Shown: positions 1 to 6,927, counted from the first letter of the stretch. The stretch: 8,702 bases of DNA from Clostridia bacterium (GCA_017504735.1 JAFVQP010000004.1:1-8702), one strand, 5' to 3'. Notes: a model not told the origin generated them from the sequence alone. Numbers and translations are program-made.

Positions 1-2
1 AA

Positions 3-284
3 TCGTACAGCTTGAAAAAAGAGCTTGCATTGGTGAAAAAAGCGGTTGCGGAAAGTGCAAAACGCGGTGAAAAACCTGTTAAAACGGAGCCCAAACAGAC
101 GGTTTTGGGTGGTATGATTGCAAAATTCGCCTTTTTAAAGACGGAAAAAGCCGTTTTGGTGGCCCGTGTTTTCGTGGCTGTGGCAGGGCTCGTCTTGTTG
201 GTTGTCGGTATTTGCGGCGACGGTATGCAAGAGGTTTTGACCAAGGCAATTAACATTTGTACACAATGTATAGGGTTGGGTTGA
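3..284 (+). CDS. Small CXXC-motif membrane protein (CD1871A-like), possibly partial at 5' end
   Basis: The frame is open from the left edge to TGA at 282-284, so the true start may lie outside the window. Internal candidates are TTG at 12 (no visible ribosome binding site) and ATG at 114, which would give 56 residues. The C-terminal part has one hydrophobic segment (about residues 12-33 counted from the ATG at 114), then a short tail ending in ICTQCIGLG with a CXXC pair. Basic residues precede the membrane segment, so by the positive-inside rule the CTQC should face outwards. The layout of short length, one membrane span, terminal CxxC and a downstream polyferredoxin and TlpA gene matches what I recall as the CD1871A family of CXXC proteins in Clostridia. 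A thiol relay between the membrane ferredoxin protein and the thioredoxin is inferred. The charged N-terminal 34 residues are longer than I would expect for this family, so the ATG at 114 is a serious alternative start. Confidence 0.7.
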   Translation, partial: SYSLKKELALVKKAVAESAKRGEKPVKTEPKQTVLGGMIAKFAFLKTEKAVLVARVFVAVAGLVLLVVGICGDGMQEVLTKAINICTQCIGLG

Positions 285-1273
285 TGCGTATGAAGAAATT
301 TTTTAAGAAAATTGGCGCATGGTTTGTACGCCATAAACCCTCGAAGAGAAAATTGGTGCAGTTGTACGCCGCATTGTTGGTAAACGCAAATATTAAGGGC
401 TTTTTCAACGGTCAAATTTATATGGGGCCGACGAAAAATGCCTGCGTGCCTGGGTTGAACTGCTATTCCTGTCCTGGGGCAGTCGGTTCTTGCCCCTTAG
501 GCTCTTTACAAAACGCTTTGTATGCGTCGAAAACGAGTACAATTGCCTACGTTTTCGGTACCTTGGTGCTGTTTGGGTTATTGCTGGGCAGGACGATTTG
601 CGGTTGGCTTTGCCCCATTGGGCTTGGGCAGGAGTTGCTGTATAAAATTAAAACCCCCAAGGTCAAGAAAAATAAAGTAACCCACGTATTTTCCTATTTG
701 AAGTACATACTTTTGTTGGCGTTGGTGGTGGTTATTCCTTTGACGATTGCCATTCCTGGATTTTGTGAATATATTTGCCCCGCAGGTACCTTCCAAGGCG
801 GTTTGGGGTTATTATTAAACCCTGAAAACCACGCAAAGCTTGCCGATTTAGGCCCGCTGTTTACCTGGAAATTTACCGTAATGGTGCTCGTTATCCTTGG
901 CAGTATCTTCTTTTTCAGATTTTTCTGCCGTTTCTTGTGTCCGCTTGGCGCATTGTACGGTTTCTTCTGCCGTGTGGCGATGCTCGGCGTAAAACTTGAC
1001 AAGACGAAATGTACCGATTGCGGTATGTGTATTTCCGTTTGTAAAATGGACATCAAGCGCGTGGGCGACCATGAATGTATCCATTGCGGTGCGTGCGTTT
1101 CGGTGTGTCCTACAAAAGCGATTTCGTGGAAGGGTGAAAAGCTGTTTGTACGCGGGAACGACATCGGTGCGCCTACCGTATCGGAAGAGATGAAACCCTT
1201 GAATTCCTTACTGGAAGGGAAAGCGGATAAAGTCGCTGTACCTACGGAAGAAACGGAGGCGCGCGATGAATAA
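284..1273 (+). CDS. NapH/MauN-like membrane polyferredoxin, 4Fe-4S binding
   Basis: This 329-residue membrane protein probably moves electrons between cytosolic ferredoxin-type clusters and the membrane. The C-terminal region has two classical cluster motifs: C243-C246-C249-C253, then C265-C268-C271-C275. The membrane region carries the CxxxCP motifs of the NapH/MauN/Fer4_5 type: CGWLCP (C106, C110), CEYICP (C161, C165) and CRFLCP (C215, C219). A further Cys cluster lies at residues 54-70 (C54, C60, C63, C70). Likely membrane spans are at about 25-43, 86-105, 138-158 and 196-214. The first ferredoxin motif ends in Cys-Lys instead of the usual Cys-Pro. The ATG at 284 overlaps the upstream TGA by one base (TGATG), which suggests translational coupling; AGGG at 272-275 is a modest binding site. 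ATG 290 is an alternative start, and an in-frame TTG at 257 is less likely. The stop overlaps the next gene by 8 bases. The electron acceptor is inferred, not visible. Confidence 0.9.
   Translation: MRMKKFFKKIGAWFVRHKPSKRKLVQLYAALLVNANIKGFFNGQIYMGPTKNACVPGLNCYSCPGAVGSCPLGSLQNALYASKTSTIAYVFGTLVLFGLLLGRTICGWLCPIGLGQELLYKIKTPKVKKNKVTHVFSYLKYILLLALVVVIPLTIAIPGFCEYICPAGTFQGGLGLLLNPENHAKLADLGPLFTWKFTVMVLVILGSIFFFRFFCRFLCPLGALYGFFCRVAMLGVKLDKTKCTDCGMCISVCKMDIKRVGDHECIHCGACVSVCPTKAISWKGEKLFVRGNDIGAPTVSEEMKPLNSLLEGKADKVAVPTEETEARDE
1255..1259 (+). promoter_or_regulatory. Ribosome binding site of the TlpA-like gene
   Basis: A GGAGG lies six bases before ATG 1266, inside the 3' end of the polyferredoxin gene. 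It fixes the start of the thioredoxin gene and shows that the 8-base overlap is genuine. Confidence 0.85.
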
Positions 1274-1853
1274 GATTTTTTCGATTGCGAGTACCGTTTT
1301 GGCGACCGTAGTAATGGGTACCGCGTTGGTATATTACAACTTTATCGACAAAAAGAAAGCGATAGAAGGGGTTGCTGTGGGCGATGTTTGTCCTGATTTT
1401 ACCGTGGATACGATGGTTGCAACGGACGGAACGTTTGGGTTTTCGGAAGAGGATTATAACCTGCGTGAACATAATGGTAAGGTGCGTGTAATCAACTTTT
1501 GGGCGACCTGGTGTTCGGCTTGTAAACACGAACTGCCGTATTTCAACGATTTTGCCGTGGCTTATCCTGAGGTGGAAGTGATTGCCGTTTGCGGTGCAAG
1601 CGGTTCTGCCTCGATTGTACAAAAGTGGATGAACAGCGAAAAAGAGGATGCTCAAACTAAGGGTTGGGCGGATTACAAATTGACCTTCGGTTTCTACGGC
1701 GATGATAAAACGGTGTATGAAGATTTAGGCGGTACGGGCTTTTGGCCGATGACCGTGATTGTGGACGAGGAAGGGGTGATCCGTTATTCCGCTGAGGTGG
1801 AAATGGATTTTGAAAAACTTGAAAATGCGGTACTTCCTTTGTTAAACGATTAA
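1266..1853 (+). CDS. Membrane-anchored TlpA-like thiol-disulfide oxidoreductase
   Basis: This 195-residue thioredoxin-fold protein belongs to the TlpA/ResA/AhpC-TSA group. Residues 5-25 are hydrophobic, follow a Lys, and lack a clear cleavage site or lipobox, so the protein is probably tethered outside the membrane by an uncleaved signal anchor. The domain begins at VGDVCPDF (about 38-45). The active site is in NFWATWCSACKHE, with C83 and C86 forming the CxxC pair, and the cis-proline is P161 in GFWPMTVIVD. The central dipeptide Ser-Ala differs from the usual Gly-Pro or Glu-Pro of TlpA/ResA and may shift the redox potential. Extra cysteines are C42 and C109. It is the last gene of the redox operon, coupled to the polyferredoxin by an 8-base overlap. 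It probably accepts or donates electrons through the upstream membrane proteins; its partner proteins are unknown. Direction (reduction or oxidation) cannot be told from sequence. Confidence 0.92.
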   Translation: MNKIFSIASTVLATVVMGTALVYYNFIDKKKAIEGVAVGDVCPDFTVDTMVATDGTFGFSEEDYNLREHNGKVRVINFWATWCSACKHELPYFNDFAVAYPEVEVIAVCGASGSASIVQKWMNSEKEDAQTKGWADYKLTFGFYGDDKTVYEDLGGTGFWPMTVIVDEEGVIRYSAEVEMDFEKLENAVLPLLND

Positions 1854-1863
1854 AAGCAAAAAA

Positions 1864-1900
1864 TAAAAATGCTGAATGCGATTTGCATTCAGCATTTTTT
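1864..1900. terminator. Bidirectional intrinsic terminator between convergent operons
   Basis: A 10-bp perfect stem (TGCTGAATGC at 1870-1879, GCATTCAGCA at 1885-1894) closes a 5-base loop. It is flanked by an A-run on the left and TTTTTT on the right, so it can end transcription in both directions. It sits 10 bases after the TlpA stop and 14 bases beyond the stop of the facing lipoprotein gene. Confidence 0.9.
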
Positions 1901-1914
1901 GTTTGCGGTAAATT

Positions 1915-3903
1915 TTACGCAGCGGTAAAGCTCAAGTTGACGTCTACGCTGCTACCGTCGGTTTTAACATAGACAATAACCGTTTGACCTGCGGTTACTT
2001 CGACAGAAACGTAGTCCTGGTCAAGGGAGCTTGTATCCAACGAGAGTACAGCGTCGCGGTTATTGGAAGACAGCGTCAGCGTACCGTTTTCCGTTGCGGT
2101 GTAAGCATAGCAAATTTGATAGGTGGCAACCCCTTCCGTATCAAGTACGGTGACGGGCTGTAAGGTGCTTTCGCCCAACCCAAGCGTAACGTTTTCCAAA
2201 GGAGTGATGCTTACCTCAAATTCCATCAGCGAAGCATCCACAGTGGAGAACATAAAGGTTACGCCGAGGGCGGGATTTGCTTCGAAAATGATGGATTGAA
2301 TGCCAAAATTGCCGTCTTTGTTTTGATACTGTTGCCCGTAGAGGTTTAAGGTAACCCCATCTGTTGCCACGCTGAGTACGTATGCGGAGAGTGCGCTTGT
2401 ACCATCGATAGCAGGCTTAAACGTGTAATATACAGGCTTAAACATGTTGTAGCGGGTTGCTGTAAACGTACCCGTTTGCGTGATTTCAAAGGGGTTTTCT
2501 TGCGAACCAGGCGTCAAGGCCTTATAGTAGTAGCAAACGGACAACCAAGCGTTTTCTTCGTAGCCTGCGTCGGGTGCAGTTGCAGGTTGGTGATTTTTCG
2601 CATGCGATACCAAGAAATCGTACAATTCCTGCGTGACGGGATATAACCCATCTTTATTGACCTGCGCTTCGTAGCTGTTTTCGTTGTAGCTTACACCTTC
2701 CAAGGTAGGGTCAGCCATAATCATTGCCGCATAATTATAGATGAGGTAATCCCCCGTAGGAAGAGTAGAGTGCTGAATGCGGAAGTTTTGCGCAGAACCT
2801 ACCGAAAGTAAGTCGGTGAAGGCGACCGTACCGCCGCCAAATTGACGTTCCGCTTTCTTTGTGATTGCCGCATAAATCACTTCGCCCGAAGACATATGAT
2901 ACCAACCGGTTTGTTGGTTGTAATAGATGCCCGTCGAATCATAAGGCACTTCGATGGGCTTGGTGCCTTGTGCGCCGTTGGGGGCTTTTACACCGTTGAT
3001 TTGTTTTGCGTAAATATCTTCGTAGATGTTAGAAGGTTTCCAGCTTGCCTCTTCTACGCGTACGATGCTGAAGGTTGCCTTTTGCCCTTTGCCTGTACCT
3101 CTAATACAGCATGCGGTCAACCAGTCTTCGTTGTAGTGAACGTCATCTACGCTTACGGTAGAGATGAAGTTGCCGTTATTCAAAGTGCCGCCTGCCAAAA
3201 TGGAAGGGTTTACGTATTGGGAGCTTGCATCGTATCTTTCAATCGTCAAGTCGTTCGGATTGTTGTGGGATACAACAGCGTATTGACCTGCTTGAGGAAC
3301 GCTGAATTCGAACCAAAATTCCCCATTCTTGTCGGTGGTTGCCGTGTAGGGGGTATCTACCGAGAGAATGTAACGATTATACATTTCAATCGTGGGGTTG
3401 CTAGGATCGCTGGTTTTAATCCCCGAACCCGACTGCGTAGGGTCGATGTACCCAGAGTTGGGAAGGTTTGCGAGGGTGGGCGTAGCGCCACAACTGCAAA
3501 GCCCGTTGTTACCGAAATCGTGGGGGCGTTTGGGGATCGCCTTCGTTTCTACGTGCGTATTGTCTTCAAGACAATATCTCGTCATTTCGCCTGCCTGCGC
3601 ACAGCTTACCGCTTGGGTTAATTCCCACTCGCTAAAGTCGCAAAGTTCGTTGTGGGTAGGGTCGTCAGGGGTGTTACCGCCATCGTCGGGGGAAGAACTG
3701 TCTTCAGGGGAAGAACTGTCTTCTTCCGAAGTTTCTTCACTGCTATCGTTGGAAGGTTCTTTTTGGCTTTCCGTAATTTCACTCGTTGTCGAGTTGTTTG
3801 CAGGAGCGGAGCTTTCGGTGGAAGAGCCACCGCCAAGCGAGCAACCGCTGGCAAGCGCTAAGGTGGAAAGGGTTGCTAAAAGGAATAATACGAATTTTTT
3901 CAT
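1915..3903 (-). CDS. Large multidomain surface lipoprotein (662 aa) with Cys ribbon and YYY module
   Basis: I do not recognise a named family for the whole protein. Residues 1-20 form a lipoprotein signal peptide ending LASGC (lipidated C21), followed by a Ser/Glu/Asp linker to about residue 85. Residues 85-142 resemble the short Cys-ribbon unit seen in clostridial surface proteins: C88, C101, C111, then C136-S-C138-G. Residues 170-290 look like a beta-sandwich, with GEFWFEFSVPQAGQYAV recalling PPC-type (pre-peptidase C-terminal) domains. Residues 320-463 hold the module shared with the 942-residue neighbour: GWYHM near 333, YPVTQEL near 421 and WLSVCYYYKAL near 453. Two further PPC-like beta segments lie at about 465-570 and 572-662. 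The start is ATG 3903, not an upstream in-frame codon, because AAGGAG lies six bases before it and the signal peptide begins there. It follows the 942-residue gene after 29 bases and is probably the last gene of that operon. Extracellular ligand binding is plausible; no catalytic motif is visible. Confidence 0.85.
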   Translation of the reverse strand: MKKFVLFLLATLSTLALASGCSLGGGSSTESSAPANNSTTSEITESQKEPSNDSSEETSEEDSSSPEDSSSPDDGGNTPDDPTHNELCDFSEWELTQAVSCAQAGEMTRYCLEDNTHVETKAIPKRPHDFGNNGLCSCGATPTLANLPNSGYIDPTQSGSGIKTSDPSNPTIEMYNRYILSVDTPYTATTDKNGEFWFEFSVPQAGQYAVVSHNNPNDLTIERYDASSQYVNPSILAGGTLNNGNFISTVSVDDVHYNEDWLTACCIRGTGKGQKATFSIVRVEEASWKPSNIYEDIYAKQINGVKAPNGAQGTKPIEVPYDSTGIYYNQQTGWYHMSSGEVIYAAITKKAERQFGGGTVAFTDLLSVGSAQNFRIQHSTLPTGDYLIYNYAAMIMADPTLEGVSYNENSYEAQVNKDGLYPVTQELYDFLVSHAKNHQPATAPDAGYEENAWLSVCYYYKALTPGSQENPFEITQTGTFTATRYNMFKPVYYTFKPAIDGTSALSAYVLSVATDGVTLNLYGQQYQNKDGNFGIQSIIFEANPALGVTFMFSTVDASLMEFEVSITPLENVTLGLGESTLQPVTVLDTEGVATYQICYAYTATENGTLTLSSNNRDAVLSLDTSSLDQDYVSVEVTAGQTVIVYVKTDGSSVDVNLSFTAA
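3689..3724 (-). repeat. Two tandem copies of an 18-bp unit in the lipoprotein linker
   Basis: The unit GGGGAAGAACTGTCTTC plus one base occurs twice in a row (3689-3705 and 3707-3723, + strand). It encodes Glu-Asp-Ser-Ser-Ser-Pro twice in the flexible linker after the lipid anchor. It is likely a slippage duplication that changes linker length in steps of six residues. Confidence 0.85.
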
Positions 3904-3909
3904 AATAAT

Positions 3910-3915
3910 CTCCTT
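3910..3915 (-). promoter_or_regulatory. Ribosome binding site of the 662-residue lipoprotein gene
   Basis: AAGGAG on the - strand lies six bases before ATG 3903. It decides against the in-frame start at 3975, which lies inside the upstream gene and would bury the signal peptide. Confidence 0.85.
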
Positions 3916-3932
3916 GTATGGTTTGTATTGCG

Positions 3933-6761
3933 TTATGCTTTGAGGGTACGGTAGTAGTAGCAAAGGAGCTGCCACGAATCACTGATACCGTCGTATTTTG
4001 CCGAACGGGTAATGGCGCAAATGGCCTCGAACAATTCCTTGTTCAAAGCGGCGTAGCCGTAAAACTCACCCGTATTGTTTGTGGTTTGATAACCGATATT
4101 GGCGAGTAAGTAGCTGTAATCTTTACCATTCACGTAGAAAGCACGTTTCGCTTCCTCGTAATCCAATGCATCAACCGCCGTTTGATAGAGGGAATTGTGG
4201 GGGAAGAAAGCAGTGGCTTTCAACATATCCACGTAAATTTTACCGCCAAGCGAGCCGTCTGCATTGACAACGTAGTACGCATCTTCCGCTTCTACGTAGG
4301 TATAATCCTTTGCATCGGGAAGGAACAATTCGCCCGAAATTTCGTTGTAGCTGTAAGGACCAACCGACAGGTTTTCAAGGTAGGAATATTCGTCGCCAAC
4401 GTAGTCGATGTAGAAGGGATATTCCGAATAACCGCTTTCAATATGGGTGGTTAAGAGCAAGTAATAGGTCTTGCCTGCTTCGAAATAGTAGTGGAAGTAG
4501 AAGTTGTCATCGTATACTTCTTCACCATTTACAATTTTGGTTTTGCCGATTACTTCCGTATATTCACCAAGGAAGGTTTTTCTATCTTCCGCCACGAGGA
4601 AACAGGTTGTGTCTTCGTTACCTGTGGAATATACGTTGTAAACGCCTGATTTTTCAGGGATAAATTTGTACTTAAAGCCACGAGGCGTCATGGCGAAGAG
4701 AACCTTTGCGGTATTTTCAACGCTACCGTTTTCACCTGCAAACACTTGTTGTGCGGCGTGGAAGGTGATGGTTTTCATCGGGTCTTCCAATGCTTTGGTC
4801 TCGCCATAATGTTGCCAGAATACGCACATTTCCAACCATTCGTTTTCGTGATAATCGCCCGTCCAGTATTTATATCCGTATTCCTTGACGGGGGTGCTTC
4901 TTGCTACGTGTTCCAAAAGAGCGCGCAGGTTTTCCGTTACAGGGGTATAACCATAGGTGATTTGCTGACCAGGGATGGGCTGATTTGCTTCCCAAGCGTA
5001 GTCTTCGATGTCCGCGTGGAAATTATACCCTTCGGAGATGATATAATCGGAATATGCCAACATCCAAACGCTGGTTTCACTCCAACGAGAGGAAAGCATA
5101 AGGTTTGCAAAGAGGATGGGGCCGTCTTTCGTGCCTACGTGGTAATAACCGTCGGTTTCGTTTAATACAACCGTTTCGTAGTATTGATAGTACGAATTTT
5201 TCGTTTTGTCAATCAAGTTACCGTCTTTGTCCACGTTCACGGCGTTTGCTGCATGGTGGAAAGCCAAGCCTTCCGCATTGTTGGCGTTGTTCTCCAAACG
5301 AAGGTTGCCGAGGTTGACGTGTTCCCCTTCAATAGAGGTGTCGCCGTCCTTCAAATACAAGAAGTGAACGGTATGCGCACCTCCTTCAAAATTGCGGAAT
5401 ACATAGCTGCCCGTACCGCGCGCGTTGCCCGAAATTTGATAAATCGGTACTTCGTCAATCAATACGTAGAAAATATCACATTTTTCTTCGGTGAGAACGT
5501 CGTAATCGAAAAGGAGGGCGTCACCCGCCTGTGCGGTGAACTTTGCAATCAAGGTTGCATAGTTGCCGTCCAATTTAACCGATGCTTGCACCGTTTTGTT
5601 GCCGTTGTTATCTACAATTAACCAAGGCCAAGCGTACTCGTCTTGAGTGTCCCACTCGAAGGTGAAATCGTCACCGCTGGACAAGGTCGATTTAATATCG
5701 CTAAGCTTCGGGAAGTCCACGGTGGGTTTTACCATATTGTCGCCGTCTTCGCCGCCTTCGCCCTCGCCTTCGTCCATTGCGCCGCTTAAAACGGTGGGCT
5801 TGTAATTGTCACCGACAAGCTTGTTAAAGCGTGAGGTGAAATCGGTTGCGGCAGTCATCGAACCCATATGGTAATAGGAGATTACACCGTAGCGATCTAC
5901 CATAATGGATACAGGGATACCGCTTGTATCGAAACAGCTTGCCAGCGCCGCGCCCGCCTCGCTATAGGGGGCTACGTCAAATTGTAAACCGTTGGCGGAT
6001 TTAAAGCTGGATACCTTGGACGCGGAATCGGTAGGTTCGGTAGAAATGGCGATGATCGCAACGTCGTCCTTCATTTGTTCGTAAGCCGCATTCATCGCGG
6101 GGAACTCACTCTTACAAGGGCCGCACCAGGTCGCCCAGAAGTTGATCAGCACCATATCCTTTTCCTCTAACACTTTGGAAAGGGTAAAGTTGGTGTCTTC
6201 CGTGGTTTTTACCGTGAAATCGTGCATAACGTTTGCAAGAGAGTAGAGGGTGCCTTGGGGGGCTTTACCCGAAAGAGGCCCAAGCTCAGTCGGCTCGATT
6301 TGAATGTTTGCCGAAAAGCCTGCCGTTGCGATTGTTTGCGGTTTTACAGCGGTTTCGCTGAGCTTGTAGCCGTTGGGGATATCGCTGATTTCAATATCGT
6401 AGTACCCAAGGGTGAGGATATCGCTTCTGCCAAAATCCGCAAGCCCCAAGGTGGAGGTGGTTTTTTCCGCTACAACCTCGTCACCATTCTTCAAGCGGAC
6501 GGTCACGTTTTTAAAACCGAAGCCCGTCGCATTTTGTACCTTGATGCGGTAGACGTATTGCGTGTTATCCTCGTTATCTTCTTCCTCTTCTGTGGAAGAG
6601 GAATTTTCCTGCTCGGAAGAGCTTTCTTCTATGGAAGAGGTAGGGAGACTAGTTTCTGAGCTGCTAAAATCATCAGAAGAAGTCTGAGAACAAGCCGTAG
6701 CAATCCCTGCCGCTGTGAAAAGGGTAAGGCAGGCAATGGCGAGTTTTTTAAAGAGTTTCAT
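3933..6761 (-). CDS. Giant lipoprotein (942 aa) with embedded TlpA/thioredoxin domain
   Basis: A multidomain, probably surface-anchored thiol oxidoreductase. Residues 1-23 are a lipoprotein signal ending IATAC (lipidated C24), then a Ser/Glu-rich linker to about 65. Residues 69-156 form an Ig-like/Cna-B-like beta domain (IKVQNATGFGFKNVTVRLKNG). Residues 164-319 are a full TlpA-type thioredoxin: NFWATWCGPCKSEFPAM with C213 and C216, and cis-proline P283 in SGIPVSIMVD. An acidic Gly/Glu/Asp linker (about 327-342) follows. Residues about 385-490 look like a beta-sandwich. Modules of the unfamiliar shared type lie at about 527-652 (GYYHV, TPVTENL, WLEMCVFW) and 820-940 (AYYVV, LNKEL, WQLLCYYYRTL), flanking a PPC-like region (657-800). 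The start is ATG 6761 with GGAGGA nine bases before it. TlpA proteins are commonly 150-200 residues, so about 780 residues here are extra. Substrates are unknown; a link to the convergent polyferredoxin/TlpA operon is inferred from proximity and shared chemistry. Confidence 0.9.
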   Translation of the reverse strand: MKLFKKLAIACLTLFTAAGIATACSQTSSDDFSSSETSLPTSSIEESSSEQENSSSTEEEEDNEDNTQYVYRIKVQNATGFGFKNVTVRLKNGDEVVAEKTTSTLGLADFGRSDILTLGYYDIEISDIPNGYKLSETAVKPQTIATAGFSANIQIEPTELGPLSGKAPQGTLYSLANVMHDFTVKTTEDTNFTLSKVLEEKDMVLINFWATWCGPCKSEFPAMNAAYEQMKDDVAIIAISTEPTDSASKVSSFKSANGLQFDVAPYSEAGAALASCFDTSGIPVSIMVDRYGVISYYHMGSMTAATDFTSRFNKLVGDNYKPTVLSGAMDEGEGEGGEDGDNMVKPTVDFPKLSDIKSTLSSGDDFTFEWDTQDEYAWPWLIVDNNGNKTVQASVKLDGNYATLIAKFTAQAGDALLFDYDVLTEEKCDIFYVLIDEVPIYQISGNARGTGSYVFRNFEGGAHTVHFLYLKDGDTSIEGEHVNLGNLRLENNANNAEGLAFHHAANAVNVDKDGNLIDKTKNSYYQYYETVVLNETDGYYHVGTKDGPILFANLMLSSRWSETSVWMLAYSDYIISEGYNFHADIEDYAWEANQPIPGQQITYGYTPVTENLRALLEHVARSTPVKEYGYKYWTGDYHENEWLEMCVFWQHYGETKALEDPMKTITFHAAQQVFAGENGSVENTAKVLFAMTPRGFKYKFIPEKSGVYNVYSTGNEDTTCFLVAEDRKTFLGEYTEVIGKTKIVNGEEVYDDNFYFHYYFEAGKTYYLLLTTHIESGYSEYPFYIDYVGDEYSYLENLSVGPYSYNEISGELFLPDAKDYTYVEAEDAYYVVNADGSLGGKIYVDMLKATAFFPHNSLYQTAVDALDYEEAKRAFYVNGKDYSYLLANIGYQTTNNTGEFYGYAALNKELFEAICAITRSAKYDGISDSWQLLCYYYRTLKA

Positions 6762-6770
6762 GTAAGTTTT

Positions 6771-6776
6771 TCCTCC
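6771..6776 (-). promoter_or_regulatory. Ribosome binding site of the 942-residue lipoprotein gene
   Basis: GGAGGA on the - strand lies nine bases before ATG 6761. It supports that start over the in-frame codon at 6824, which falls inside the hairpin repeat and precedes the signal peptide by 21 residues. Confidence 0.8.
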
Positions 6777-6802
6777 AAAAGTAGGGGATGGTTTGTTATA
6801 AG

Positions 6803-6921
6803 GGTGAAGTTGTGGCAAAGCCACAGTGAAATTTGCCTATTGATAAGTTGTGGCTGCTGTCGATAATAGCAATAACTTTTACATAGTAAAAACTTCACTT
6901 CGCCAAAGGCGAAACTTAACC
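6803..6921. repeat. Palindromic hairpin-array element (REP/MITE-like) with 31-bp inverted ends
   Basis: The ends are inverted relatives of the same 31-base arm (6803-6833 and 6891-6921). Each arm is a 9-base flank (GGTGAAGTT or GGTTAAGTT), a 13-base hairpin core (5-bp stem, 3-base loop), then a 9-base flank (AGTGAAATT or AGTGAAGTT). The cores differ (GTGGC-AAA-GCCAC on the left; TCGCC-TTT-GGCGA on the right, read inwards), but each stem is perfectly self-paired. A third such hairpin (TTTAC-ATA-GTAAA, 6878-6890) directly precedes the right arm. The middle also has a second AAGTTGTGGC (6845-6854) and a looser stem (CTATT at 6837, AATAG at 6865). The element fills most of the 166-base gap between two lipoprotein genes. 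On the - strand the right-arm hairpin is followed within a few bases by TTTTT and might weaken transcription between the genes. No coding sequence is seen in it. Confidence 0.75.
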
Positions 6922-6927
6922 GATTGA

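Noticed and set aside
257..283. Upstream TTG start for the polyferredoxin
   Set aside because: It would add nine residues overlapping the upstream gene with no ribosome binding site; ATG 284 gives the common TGATG coupling.
694..1164. 156-residue - strand frame inside the polyferredoxin gene
   Set aside because: It is a shadow of the well-supported + strand gene with all Cys motifs.
2842..3621. 259-residue reading frame on the + strand inside the 662-residue lipoprotein gene
   Set aside because: It is antisense to a gene with signal peptide, ribosome binding site and domain structure, and its translation shows no family motif or coherent fold.
3392..3943. 183-residue + strand frame with a Ser/Glu-rich stretch
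   Set aside because: The low-complexity stretch is the complement of the lipoprotein linker; no ribosome binding site or motif.
6795..6823. Separate - strand promoter for the 942-residue gene inside the hairpin element (TATAAC-like)
   Set aside because: No acceptable -35 at the right spacing; transcription from the upstream lipoprotein promoter is simpler.
6762..6824. Earlier start for the 942-residue lipoprotein
   Set aside because: It would place 21 residues before the lipoprotein signal peptide and skip the GGAGGA site at 6771-6776.
6803..6921. CRISPR array
   Set aside because: The conserved 9-base spacers are too short for CRISPR repeats, the variable cores are palindromic, and only about three units exist.
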